Of a DNA stretch of 64,000 bases, positions 46,858 to 55,860 are shown piece by piece (within the stretch, counting starts at the first letter, position 1; each line of letters starts with the position of its first letter). The notes beneath the pieces were generated by a model, which was not told the DNA's origin, did no database searches, and worked only from the letters and a program-made list of their open reading frames with translations. The stretch spans positions 4,464,001-4,528,000 of the forward strand of contig OZ244148.1 of NCBI GenBank assembly GCA_965216255.1, written 5' to 3'. The stretch comes from G965216255 sp965216255. GTDB taxonomy: Bacteria > Bacteroidota > Rhodothermia > Rhodothermales > Bin80. A program made the position numbers and the translations under genes.

Positions 46858-47963
46858 AAGCGCCGCGCAAGCTGGACGCGCTCTAGATAGGCACGTCGGG
46901 CGATCTGTATGTCTTCCAGGAACATGGGCAGCTCGTTCAGGAGCAGGGCCTGGGGGCCGTCTACCAGCGCCTTCGACGGCATGGGATGAAAATCAGCGAG
47001 CACCATGTTTGCGCCGGCAATAACGCCCTGTGTCGTAGCGTGCAGCACGTCCAGCAGGCCGTCCGGACTGCGCCGGCGGCTGCCGATGGAGTGTGAAGGG
47101 TCGATGCATACCGGCATGCGCGTGAGGCGGTGCACGACGGGCACATGCGCAAAATCGACCAGATTGCGGTGCGGATCCCCCAGGTTGGTCTTCATGCCAC
47201 GGAGGCAGAAGATCACCTTCCGGTTGCCCTCGCTGGCAAGGTATTCGGCGGCGTTCAGGGACTCGTTTAGTGTGATGCCGAAGCCGCGCTTGAGCAGGAT
47301 GGGATAGACATCCTGCCTGCCTGCCGATTTGAGCAATTCAAAGTTTTGCGTGTTGCGTGTGCCGATCTGCAGTATAACACCCGTCGGATTGCCCGTCTCT
47401 TCCAGGGCGGCTGTGATTTCGTCGATGTGCGCTTCGTGCGTGATCTCCATCGCAATGACCTTGATGCCATACGTGCCCGCAAGTTCGAAGACATACGGGA
47501 GGCATTTCGCACCGTGTCCCTGAAACGAATAGGGATTAGTGCGCGGCTTGTAGGCGCCCATCCGCGTGCAGGTCAGGCCACTATCGCGCAGCGCCTTCAT
47601 CATGGATTCCACGTGCTTCGGCGTATCCACAGCGCACAGGCCTGCGAACACGTGGAGGCAGTCCTGGTCAAAGGCAATGCCGTTGTATTCGAATTGGTGG
47701 GGCAGGTCTTCTTCCCCGTGCCGTCCGAGAAAGCGGTAGGATGCCTGTACGCGCACGACGCGCTCCACGCACGGCAGGCTGGCCATGAAGTCTCGCGACA
47801 GCGGCGCAGTATCACCTAAAAGGTAAATCTCCGTGAGGCGTTGGCCGGTACCCTGCACGTGGCGCATCTGGTGCGTGATGCCGGAAAGAGATTCCAGATA
47901 GCGCAGCAGCAGCTCGTACTCGTGGGAATGCGGATCCGTATTCGGGTGCAGTATCAGTATCAC
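46833..47963 (-). CDS. aroF: 3-deoxy-7-phosphoheptulonate synthase
   Basis: 376 aa with the N-terminal ferredoxin-like domain of the Bacillus/Thermotoga-type DAHP synthase, then the barrel (FAGLCAVDTPKHVESMMKAL; GAYKPRTNPYSFQGHGA; LLKRGFGITLNESLNAAEYL; DPSHSIGSRR). It condenses PEP and erythrose-4-phosphate, the first step of aromatic amino-acid synthesis. The usual 'AGPC' motif reads AGLCAV here. The start is GTG at 47963, overlapping the nagB stop as GTGA, so the two are translationally coupled. Confidence 0.88.
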   Translation of the reverse strand: MILILHPNTDPHSHEYELLLRYLESLSGITHQMRHVQGTGQRLTEIYLLGDTAPLSRDFMASLPCVERVVRVQASYRFLGRHGEEDLPHQFEYNGIAFDQDCLHVFAGLCAVDTPKHVESMMKALRDSGLTCTRMGAYKPRTNPYSFQGHGAKCLPYVFELAGTYGIKVIAMEITHEAHIDEITAALEETGNPTGVILQIGTRNTQNFELLKSAGRQDVYPILLKRGFGITLNESLNAAEYLASEGNRKVIFCLRGMKTNLGDPHRNLVDFAHVPVVHRLTRMPVCIDPSHSIGSRRRSPDGLLDVLHATTQGVIAGANMVLADFHPMPSKALVDGPQALLLNELPMFLEDIQIARRAYLERVQLARRFHTASASA

Positions 47964-48667
47964 GGGCGTGCTTGGTATTGGGTGTCAAGGTGACTGGCCG
48001 CGGCCTCGTCAAGCAGCACATGTACGCTGGGATGGCCCTGCAGAGCAGAAGCGGGCAAGAGCGTGGTCACGGGTCCTTCGAGCGCTGCCGCTACCGCGGG
48101 CGCCTTGGCCGCGCCCGTGGCAAGCAGCAGGATACGGCGCGCAGCCAGGATGCTGCCGATGCCCATGGTGATGGCCTGCCTGGGCACATCCTCCACGCGG
48201 ACGAAGAAGCGGGCGTTGTCCCGCACGGTCTGCTCCGCCAGGGTAACGGTGCGCGTGCCAGAGTGGTGGGAAGAGCCCGGCTCGTTGAAGGCAATGTGGC
48301 CATTCGAGCCCAAGCCGAGGATTTGCAGGTCAATGCCGCCGGAGCGCACAATATGCGCGTCGTAGCCGCTTTCCGGAAAATGCACTTGCTCGGGCCGCAT
48401 CCCTGCCGGAGTAAAAAAATGGTGCCACATGAAGAAACGGTAGCTTTGCCGGTGGCAGGCATCCAGTCCCACGTATTCGTCAAGATTGAACGTGATAAGC
48501 CTTGAGAAATCCAAATCGTGCGTCAGGAGGCGCGCATACAGGCCCACGGGCGTACTGCCCGTGGCAAGGCCGAGGACGCTGCGCGGCCTGCGCCGAATGC
48601 AGTCTGCCACGAGATTTGCCGCGCGCTCACTTACGGCATCGTAGCCGGCTAATACTTCTACGGTCAT
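47960..48667 (-). CDS. nagB: glucosamine-6-phosphate deaminase
   Basis: 235 aa from ATG 48667; the longer frame upstream is not family-like. Motifs VLGLATGSTPVGLYARLL (phosphate loop), ITFNLDEYVGLDACHRQSYR (catalytic Asp) and GLGSNGHIAFNEPGS are those of NagB. It converts glucosamine-6-phosphate to fructose-6-phosphate plus ammonia. Slightly shorter than the E. coli enzyme (266 aa), without the allosteric C-terminal part. Coupled to the DAHP synthase gene. Confidence 0.9.
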   Translation of the reverse strand: MTVEVLAGYDAVSERAANLVADCIRRRPRSVLGLATGSTPVGLYARLLTHDLDFSRLITFNLDEYVGLDACHRQSYRFFMWHHFFTPAGMRPEQVHFPESGYDAHIVRSGGIDLQILGLGSNGHIAFNEPGSSHHSGTRTVTLAEQTVRDNARFFVRVEDVPRQAITMGIGSILAARRILLLATGAAKAPAVAAALEGPVTTLLPASALQGHPSVHVLLDEAAASHLDTQYQARP

Positions 48668-48991
48668 GGCTTGGAGGGCTGTGCGTACACGCCGCACGTG
48701 CGTTGACGCATCGGTCCAGGCAGGAAATATAAGGCCGTTCGACACGGCTGCCCCGGAAGGCCGCGCATGCGTTCCTTGTCGGTGCGCGGCGGCCGGTCGG
48801 TGGCATGCGCGAAGCGGGGTGCCTGGGAGCTGTACGTGCTGAGCTCTATACAGGAGAGGGGTGCATGGTGGCCGCCGGCAAGAGGCACAATGCCGCTCCC
48901 CTGGACCGATGGCAGCGGCAGCTCCTGGAAGACTAGGCCGGGCTCCGCCCACCCCGGGGGGCAAAGCATTGGCAGAATGCGTCCCGGCATG
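48668..48991. other. gap between nagB and accD
   Basis: 324 bp with no recognised gene. A GC-rich inverted repeat (CCGGG...CCCGG, 48932-48958) lacks a T-run and is at best a weak terminator of accD. Confidence 0.4.
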
Positions 48992-49828
48992 CTAGGCGAA
49001 AAGCTCCAGTAGGTGGGCAATGCGGCCCTTCAGCTCACGGCGATCCACGATCATGTCCACGAAGCCGCGCTCTTGCAGGAATTCAGCGCTCTGGAAGCCG
49101 GTTGGCAGGTCTTCTCCAATGGTCTCCCTAATCACGCGCGGGCCGGCAAAACCTATCAGGGCACCGGGCTCTGCGATATTGACATCGCCCAGCATCGCAA
49201 AGGAAGCCGTTACGCCACCGGTCGTGGGGTTGGTCAGCACCGAAATATAGGGCAGGCCCAGATCGTGCAGCCGGGTAAGATGGGCGCTGGTCTTTGCCAT
49301 CTGCATAAGGCTGAGCGCACCTTCCATCATACGGGCGCCGCCGCTTTGCGAAAGGACCAGGAGGGGCAGGCGCAGGGCTGCGGCACGCTTGATGGCGCGG
49401 GCGACGATTTCGCCGACGACAGACCCCATTGAGCCCCCAATGAAGCGGAAATCCAGGGCGGCGGCACTTACGTGTTGCCCTTCGATGGTGCCGAGCGCTC
49501 CGCGCGCCGCATCACCCATGCCGGTCTTGCTGCGTGCCGCGGCAAGCCGATCCGTGTACGCCTTGCGGTCGACGAACGAGAAGGGGTCTTTGGACGTGAG
49601 CTCCTCATCCTTAAGGCTGAATGCATCGAACAGCAGCTCAAAATACTCCAAGGCGCCCATGCGCTCGTGGAAGTCGCACTTGGGGCAGACCCGGGCGCTT
49701 GCCATTAATTCGCGCCTGTTGCTGACTTCCGAGCAATTCGGGCACTTGGCCCAGTGGCCCGCCGGAACGTCGGTCTGCCCGCTGCGCGTAGTAAGGATGC
49801 CCTTTTGCTTACGCTCGAACCAGGCCAT
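48992..49828 (-). CDS. accD: acetyl-CoA carboxylase carboxyltransferase subunit beta
   Basis: 278 aa. N-terminal zinc ribbon (KCPNCSEVSNRRELMASARV then CPKC) and carboxyltransferase core (GGSMGSVVGEIVARAIKRAA; LSQSGGARMMEGALSLMQMA; VLTNPTTGGVTASFAMLGDV; IGFAGPRVIRETIGEDLP). Part of acetyl-CoA carboxylase, making malonyl-CoA for fatty acids. Divergent from the EF-G-like operon. Confidence 0.96.
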   Translation of the reverse strand: MAWFERKQKGILTTRSGQTDVPAGHWAKCPNCSEVSNRRELMASARVCPKCDFHERMGALEYFELLFDAFSLKDEELTSKDPFSFVDRKAYTDRLAAARSKTGMGDAARGALGTIEGQHVSAAALDFRFIGGSMGSVVGEIVARAIKRAAALRLPLLVLSQSGGARMMEGALSLMQMAKTSAHLTRLHDLGLPYISVLTNPTTGGVTASFAMLGDVNIAEPGALIGFAGPRVIRETIGEDLPTGFQSAEFLQERGFVDMIVDRRELKGRIAHLLELFA

Positions 49829-49936
49829 GCCAATTCCAAGATGGAGCCGCTTTTAACCGCAATGCTGTGAAGTGTTCTCCGGGCGCCCCGGCAGGCACTA
49901 ATTACACAGTTTTCGTATTCCGTCGGGACAAGGCAC

Positions 49937-49964
49937 TTGACAATGATATATAGACGGCTATCTT
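49937..49964 (+). promoter_or_regulatory. sigma70-like promoter of the EF-G operon
   Basis: TTGACA (49937-49942) and TATCTT (49959-49964) are separated by 16 bp. The predicted start of transcription near 49971 lies upstream of the ATG at 50016, supporting that start rather than the ATG at 49971. Confidence 0.5.
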
Positions 49965-50015
49965 CCCGGGTTGCCGTACGCACAGGTGACCCTTTCTCTT
50001 TCATCCCTCAACGTG

Positions 50016-52130
50016 ATGCATTCTTTCGAGTCTGAGAATATTCGCAACATCGTCCTGGTGGGACATCAGGGCAGCGGCAAGACCTCCCTTGCGGAGTCCA
50101 TGCTCTTTGTCAGCGGAGCCATCCATCGTCTGGGATCGGTCGGCGAAGGGAATACGGCGAGCGACTATCATCCCAGCGAGAAAGAGCGGCAAATGTCCAT
50201 CTTTTGCTCTCTGCTGTACGCGAAATGGAACGGGGGAAAGACCAACATCATCGATACTCCAGGCTACCCGGACTTCATTGGTGAAGTGGCGGCGGCGATG
50301 AAGGCGGCTGACACGGCCGTCTTCGTCATGAATGCCACGGAGGGGGTGGAGGTGGGCACGGAGCTCGCCTGGAGCTATGCGACAGCGACAAACAAGCCTT
50401 CCATGTTCGTCCTCAATCAGGTCGATAGGCAGCAGGCTGACGTGGACCGGCTCGTGGCGCAGATACGGAAGCGCTTTGGTGCGAACGCCACCGTGGTCCA
50501 GTTTCCCGGGGCGGAAGCGCGCAGCATCATTGACGTGCTGCTCATGAAGCAGCTCACCTTCCCGGATGGGAGCATTGATCCCGTAGTGGGCGACATCCCG
50601 GACGTCTTCCAAGAGCGCGCCGAAGAACTGCACAATGCGCTCGTGGAAGACATTGCGGTCAATGATGAGGACCTGATGGAGCTCTATTTCGAGAAGGGAG
50701 AATTGAGCGAAGACGAAATGCGCCAGGGGCTGCGTGTGGCCATGATCGCCCGGCAGCTATTTCCCATCTTCTGCACGGTCGCCGTGGATAACGTGGGTAC
50801 GGCCCGGCTCCTGGGCTTTGTTGGCAACGTATGCCCATCGCCCGCAGAGATGCCGCCGATTGTCACGCAAAGCGGCACGGTCAAGGCCGATAGCGCCGCG
50901 GATCCGGTCGTGCTGGTGTACCGCACCATGGCGGAGCAGCACGTAGGAGACTATTCGTTCTTTCGTGTCTTTAGCGGCAGTATCGAGCCTGGCATGGACT
51001 TGCAGAACGCGCGGTCCGGGAGCACGGAGCGCTTGGGTCAGCTCTTTGCGCTGAACGGACGGGAGCGGGACACGGTCGCGCGCATGGTTGCCGGGGACAT
51101 AGGTGCGCTCGTCAAATTGCGCGACACCCATACGAACGACACGCTGCGCAAGAAGGGCAGCGAAGTCGTTATTAGCCCGATAGCTTTCCCGGCATCGCGA
51201 TACCGGGCTTCCATCCGTCCGGTACATGAAGGGGAGGAGGACCGGCTGGCCCAGGGTCTGCACCAGATCACGGCCGAGGATCCGTCCCTGGTGGTGCTGC
51301 ACGAGCCGCACCTGAGCCAGGTTACGCTTGGCGGCCAGGGAGAGCTGCATCTGCGGGTGGCGCAGTATAGACTGCGGGCCAAAGTAAACGTTGAGGTGCA
51401 ATTCGGTCGCCCGCGCGTGGCCTACCGGGAGACCGTCATGGCAGAAGCGCGCAATTCCTACCGGCACAAGAAGCAAACGGGCGGCGCCGGGCAGTTTGCC
51501 GACATTTCTGTGCTCATTGAGCCGCTGGATGGCCCGTTCCAGAAGCGGCCCGATATCAGCATGCGCAAGACGGTTGACGTGACCACGGGCTGGGGGTCCA
51601 CCGTGCAATTCATCGACGGCATTGTGGGCGGTGTTATCGACATGCGCCGCTTCTTCGGCGCCATCCAGAAGGGCGTCCTGGAGGCTATGCAGCGGGGGCC
51701 GATAGCCGGCTATCCGGTGGGTGACGTGCGCCTGGTGATCTATGACGGGGGCATGCACACCGTGGATTCGAACGAGGCGGCGTTCAAGACCGCAGCCCGC
51801 ATGTGCTTCAGAGAGGCGTTTCGCGTGGCGCGGCCCGTTATCCTGGAGCCTATTCATGATGTGGTCGTCACGGTGCCGGAAGCCTACACGGGCGAGGTCA
51901 TGGGAGACATGAACACGCGCCGTGCGCGCATCCAGGGCATCGAGGCGGAGGGCACGTTGCAGAAGATCATGGCGCAGGTCCCCGAAGCCGAACTGTATCG
52001 CTATTCGACCTCCGTACGCTCCATGACCCAGGGCCGAGGCATTCACCAGGCGGCTTTCAGCCACTACGAAGCCATGCCCCGAAACGTGCAGGAGCAGGTG
52101 GTCAAGGAGGCCGCGCAAGGAAACGACTGA
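50016..52130 (+). CDS. elongation factor G-like GTPase (EF-G2 type)
   Basis: 704 aa from ATG 50016. GTPase domain with P-loop GHQGSGKT (16-23), DTPGYPDF switch II and an unusual G4 box NQVD in place of NKxD. Domains II-V are complete (GGQGELHLRVAQYRLRAKVN; YRHKKQTGGAGQFADISVLI; GEVMGDMNTRRARIQGIEAE). This is the second, EF-G-like class found beside the canonical EF-G in many bacteria; its role is uncertain, possibly stress translation or ribosome recycling. The stop overlaps the next start (TGATG). Confidence 0.88.
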   Translation: MHSFESENIRNIVLVGHQGSGKTSLAESMLFVSGAIHRLGSVGEGNTASDYHPSEKERQMSIFCSLLYAKWNGGKTNIIDTPGYPDFIGEVAAAMKAADTAVFVMNATEGVEVGTELAWSYATATNKPSMFVLNQVDRQQADVDRLVAQIRKRFGANATVVQFPGAEARSIIDVLLMKQLTFPDGSIDPVVGDIPDVFQERAEELHNALVEDIAVNDEDLMELYFEKGELSEDEMRQGLRVAMIARQLFPIFCTVAVDNVGTARLLGFVGNVCPSPAEMPPIVTQSGTVKADSAADPVVLVYRTMAEQHVGDYSFFRVFSGSIEPGMDLQNARSGSTERLGQLFALNGRERDTVARMVAGDIGALVKLRDTHTNDTLRKKGSEVVISPIAFPASRYRASIRPVHEGEEDRLAQGLHQITAEDPSLVVLHEPHLSQVTLGGQGELHLRVAQYRLRAKVNVEVQFGRPRVAYRETVMAEARNSYRHKKQTGGAGQFADISVLIEPLDGPFQKRPDISMRKTVDVTTGWGSTVQFIDGIVGGVIDMRRFFGAIQKGVLEAMQRGPIAGYPVGDVRLVIYDGGMHTVDSNEAAFKTAARMCFREAFRVARPVILEPIHDVVVTVPEAYTGEVMGDMNTRRARIQGIEAEGTLQKIMAQVPEAELYRYSTSVRSMTQGRGIHQAAFSHYEAMPRNVQEQVVKEAAQGND

Positions 52131-53245
52131 TGGCCGTGTTCCGGTTCGTCCATACCTCAGACCTGCATCTGGGTCGCCGATTCAGCAATTTCCCTGAAGC
52201 CATTCGGGGCCGGCTGGTTGAGGCGCGCCACGGAGTCTTGCGGCGACTGGTTCGGGCAGCGCGCGAATGCGGGGCGCGTCACATACTGGTGGCTGGTGAT
52301 CTCTTCGATACCGAGACGCCAAGCGCCGAGGTATGGCGCCAGGCCCTGGCAGAGATGCGTTCGGCAGAGGATATGTCCTGGATCGTTATCCCCGGCAACC
52401 ACGACAGCCAGACGGCAGAATCGCTCTGGACGCGCATCGCGGATAAAGGCGGCATCCAGTTAGTAACCGAGGCCGCCCCCCTGGAACTGGCGCCAGGCGT
52501 AACGCTCTTGCCGTCGCCGGTACCTAGCCGCGCCCCTGGCCGCGACCTTACGGAGTGGATGCCGTCAGCCGGCACCCCGGAAGGCCATATACGCATTGGC
52601 CTTGCGCATGGCGGCGTGACGGCATTCGGCGACGGCATGGCGGAGACCATCCCGCCCGACCGGGCCCGGACGGCGCGCCTGGACTATCTCGCTCTTGGCG
52701 ATTGGCACGGCTGCCTTCGCATAACGGACAACACCTGGTACAGCGGCACGCCCGAGCGGGACCGTTTCAAGCATTCCGGGCGGGGCGCCTGTCTTGCGGT
52801 TACCGTGCCGGGTCCCGGGATGGTCCCCGAGGTAAGAGAAGTGGAGACGGGGCTTTTCGACTGGGCAGAAGTGCCCCTTGTGTTGACGCCGGGTGGCGAC
52901 GTAAGGCAGGCCCTGCATGCCGCCGTGCACACAGGTGGTGAAAGCCGGCGCGACATGCTTCGCAGGGTTCGTGCCTCGGGATGGGTACGGCTGCCCGAGC
53001 GATCCGATCTCGAGCGCGCCGCAGACGAGGTGGCACCGGAGTTCGGATACTTTGAGCTTGTGTCAACGGAGCTGGGGACGGAATGCGCTGCCGATGATCT
53101 GGATGAGATCTCAAAGGGGGGTGTGCTCCGCCTGGCGGCAGAAGAGCTTTACGCGGCTGCGGAAGATGGGGCGCTAAGCGCTGAAGAGCGGCGCCTTGCG
53201 GCCGGAGCCCTTCGTCGGCTATATGGTTACGTGGCACATTCATGA
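52130..53245 (+). CDS. SbcD/Mre11-like DNA exonuclease
   Basis: 371 aa. Metallophosphoesterase with HTSDLHLGRRFSNFPEAIRG (motif I), LVAGDLFDTETPS (II), VIPGNHDS (III), IGLAHGG (IV) and LALGDWHG (V). The C-terminal region is longer than in YhaO and lacks a clear capping domain. It should form the nuclease part of a complex with the next gene product. Overlaps both neighbours (1 bp and 4 bp). Confidence 0.88.
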   Translation: MAVFRFVHTSDLHLGRRFSNFPEAIRGRLVEARHGVLRRLVRAARECGARHILVAGDLFDTETPSAEVWRQALAEMRSAEDMSWIVIPGNHDSQTAESLWTRIADKGGIQLVTEAAPLELAPGVTLLPSPVPSRAPGRDLTEWMPSAGTPEGHIRIGLAHGGVTAFGDGMAETIPPDRARTARLDYLALGDWHGCLRITDNTWYSGTPERDRFKHSGRGACLAVTVPGPGMVPEVREVETGLFDWAEVPLVLTPGGDVRQALHAAVHTGGESRRDMLRRVRASGWVRLPERSDLERAADEVAPEFGYFELVSTELGTECAADDLDEISKGGVLRLAAEELYAAAEDGALSAEERRLAAGALRRLYGYVAHS

Positions 53246-55860
53246 TCCTGCGCTCCATACGTCTCGAGAATGTACGCCGCTTTACGGATCCCGTGGAGGT
53301 GCGTGGCATAGCCCCTGGCCTTAACGTGCTTACTGCTCCCAACGAGCACGGCAAGTCTACCATTTTCGACGCGCTGCATGCGGTGTTTTTCCGAGACCGA
53401 AAATCTTGGGACAAGCGGATACAGAGCCTGCAGCCGCATGCTGGTGGCGCTCCGCAGGTGGACATTGAAATTGAGCTGGGCGGTGAGGTCTATCGCATTT
53501 CGAAGCTCTGGAAGAAGGGACAGGGCGGTTCCGTGAAGGTATGGAAGGAGGGGCGCCTGCTTCGGCAGGCTGACGAGGCCGAGCGGTGGATCTCCGGTGT
53601 GCTGGAGGCGCCGGAAGACGGCGGACCGGCAGGGCTCTTGTGGGTACGCCAAGGGCAGGCCGATCTGGACCAGGGTGACAAGCGCGGCCGGGAAGGCGCC
53701 CATCTTGCCCGGCGAAACCTGCTCACTTCGGTAGCGAGCGAGGTGGATGCCATTACGGGCGGGCGCCGGATGGAAGTGGCGCGCAGCCGTGTCCGTACCG
53801 AGCTGGCTCAGTACCTTTCTGCCGCAGGACGGGAAAGGAAGGGTGGTCCGCTCGCGCAGAAGCGTGGTGAATTGCATGCGCTCCAGGCCAGACATACGGC
53901 GCTTGCGAAGGTATCGCGCTCCTTGCGCGAGGCCCTCGATGAGCGTCGGAGTCTGAAGCGAGAGCTTGCCGGATGGGCAGATCCGCAGGAAGAAGCCGGG
54001 CGGAGAACACGCATGGTGGCTGCAGAAAAGGCCCATGCCGAGGCCCTGCGATACGCGGAGCAACTGGAGCGGGCCGTGGAGGCAGAGAGAGTCAAGGGTC
54101 TGGAGGTAGAGCGTGCAAGGGAGCGCTGCGATGCCCTTGTAAAGGATGTGCTCGAGCTTGCGGAAGCCAAGGGTGCCCATGCCCTGGCGGACATGGCAGC
54201 GACGGCGGCGGCGGAGCAGCTCGCAACGGAGGAGGCAGCACGGGAGGCAGTGGAGAAGACGAAAAAGGAGGCCACAGCGCGCGCGACTTCTGCCGACCGG
54301 GCGCTGCGGCGTGCGCTGCAAAAGGAGAGCATGGCGGCGCAGCAGGAGCGCCGCCAGGAACTGGCGGAAAAGCTGAGGCAGGCAGAAGACGCACGGCGCA
54401 CTTTGGAAAAAGCCCGGGCGGAAGAAGAAAGGGAATTGGCGGCAAGCGTAGTGGAAGAGCTGGAGCAACAGGATGCCCAGGTGCGCACGCTGCGGCGGCA
54501 GCGGGACCGCGCGGCGGCCGCCGTCACGATGACCTACCTGCCGGGCCGCGAAGGAGACGTACGGTTGGATGGCGCCGCGCTTGAAGGAGGTGCGCGTGTC
54601 TCGATTCCGGAGGGTGCCGTGCTGGAAATAGTTCGTGTGGGCCGGCTTACCGTGCATCCGGACCACCGGGTGGACAATGCCTCTCTTGTTGAAGCGGAAA
54701 AGCAGCTCCAGACCATGCTCCGTTGCCGCGGGGCCGAGAGCATTGACGAAGCGCGGGCCTCGCTTCGTCGCCGGCGCGGGGCGGAGGAGCGGCGCCGTGA
54801 CGCAGATGTGGTACTCAGGGGCGCCGCTCCGCGTGGCATTGCGGCGCTGCGCGAACAGGTGGCGGCGCTGCCCGAAAGTGTAGAGGAAGCGAAAAAAGCC
54901 TTGCCGCTAAGCGAAGCGAAAGCGCTCGATGAGGCCGCACGCACGGCCCAGGAAGCGGCAAATGCGCAATACGAGCGGCGGCGCGCCATGCATGCCGAGG
55001 CGGAGACGCGCGCCGCACGGGGTGCCGCGGCCCTCGAGGGCAGCGCGGCGCGGCTTGGCCGTGCGCAGGCAGCGCTGGCCGGTATGCCGTCGCCCGAGGA
55101 AGAGGTGGATCGACGGGAACACGCGCATCGGACGCTTACGCTGGAGCATGATGTCCTGGCGCGTCGCCGCCGCGAAGTGGAAAAGGCTGCGCCAGACATG
55201 CAGGAGGTCGCCGACCGCCTGGATCGCGCCCGCTCGGTGGTCCGGCGTGCAGAGCAGGAGGAAAGGCGTCTTCGGATAGCGCTGGGCAAGCTGGATACCT
55301 TCATCGAGATCCAAGATGGCGCCGCCGTAGAGGAGGAGCTGGCGGATGCAGCGGAGCAGCTGGTGGCAGCGGAAGCGGAGCTCGCAGGGATCGAGCACGA
55401 AGTGGCCGTGCTAAGGCGTCTGGAAGATGCCCTGCACGAGGCGCAAGAGTCCGCTCGCGACCGGTACGTGGCGCCCGTGCTCCAGGAGTTGGTGCCGCTA
55501 ATCCGGCTCCTATGGCCCGAGGCCGAGGTCCGTTTCGATGCAGAAAACGTGCTCCCGGTAGCGCTCTTGCGTGCGGGTACGGAAGAGGATTTCAATGTGC
55601 TGTCGGGCGGTACGCAGGAACAGATCGCCCTCCTGGTGCGGCTGGCCTTTGCGCGCATGCTGGCTGAAAGCGGCTCTCCGGCCCCGGCCATCTTCGACGA
55701 TGCCATTGTGTACACGGATGACAACCGTATCGAGGCCCTGTTTGATGCCCTGACGCGGCAGGCCAGGGATCTTCAGATCATCGTGTTGTCCTGCCGCCAG
55801 AAGGCATTCAGGGGGCTGGGAGGAAGGAGCCTCTACATAGCGTCCGCAACCGAGAAATAA
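53242..55860 (+). CDS. SbcC/Rad50-like SMC ATPase
   Basis: 872 aa. Walker A NEHGKSTIFDALHAVFF near residue 34; long Ala/Glu/Arg coiled coils (about residues 200-440 and 500-760); ABC signature LSGGTQEQIALLVRLAFARM; Walker B APAIFDDAIVYTDDNRIEAL. No zinc-hook CxxC is visible between the coils. Partner of the SbcD-like nuclease in DNA end processing. More like YhaN than E. coli SbcC in size. The ATG overlaps the previous stop (ATGA), and its TAA overlaps the next ATG (TAATG). Confidence 0.88.
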   Translation: MILRSIRLENVRRFTDPVEVRGIAPGLNVLTAPNEHGKSTIFDALHAVFFRDRKSWDKRIQSLQPHAGGAPQVDIEIELGGEVYRISKLWKKGQGGSVKVWKEGRLLRQADEAERWISGVLEAPEDGGPAGLLWVRQGQADLDQGDKRGREGAHLARRNLLTSVASEVDAITGGRRMEVARSRVRTELAQYLSAAGRERKGGPLAQKRGELHALQARHTALAKVSRSLREALDERRSLKRELAGWADPQEEAGRRTRMVAAEKAHAEALRYAEQLERAVEAERVKGLEVERARERCDALVKDVLELAEAKGAHALADMAATAAAEQLATEEAAREAVEKTKKEATARATSADRALRRALQKESMAAQQERRQELAEKLRQAEDARRTLEKARAEEERELAASVVEELEQQDAQVRTLRRQRDRAAAAVTMTYLPGREGDVRLDGAALEGGARVSIPEGAVLEIVRVGRLTVHPDHRVDNASLVEAEKQLQTMLRCRGAESIDEARASLRRRRGAEERRRDADVVLRGAAPRGIAALREQVAALPESVEEAKKALPLSEAKALDEAARTAQEAANAQYERRRAMHAEAETRAARGAAALEGSAARLGRAQAALAGMPSPEEEVDRREHAHRTLTLEHDVLARRRREVEKAAPDMQEVADRLDRARSVVRRAEQEERRLRIALGKLDTFIEIQDGAAVEEELADAAEQLVAAEAELAGIEHEVAVLRRLEDALHEAQESARDRYVAPVLQELVPLIRLLWPEAEVRFDAENVLPVALLRAGTEEDFNVLSGGTQEQIALLVRLAFARMLAESGSPAPAIFDDAIVYTDDNRIEALFDALTRQARDLQIIVLSCRQKAFRGLGGRSLYIASATEK

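Noticed and set aside
48932..48958. GC-rich inverted repeat as accD terminator
   Set aside because: No T-run follows on the minus strand and the stem is short.
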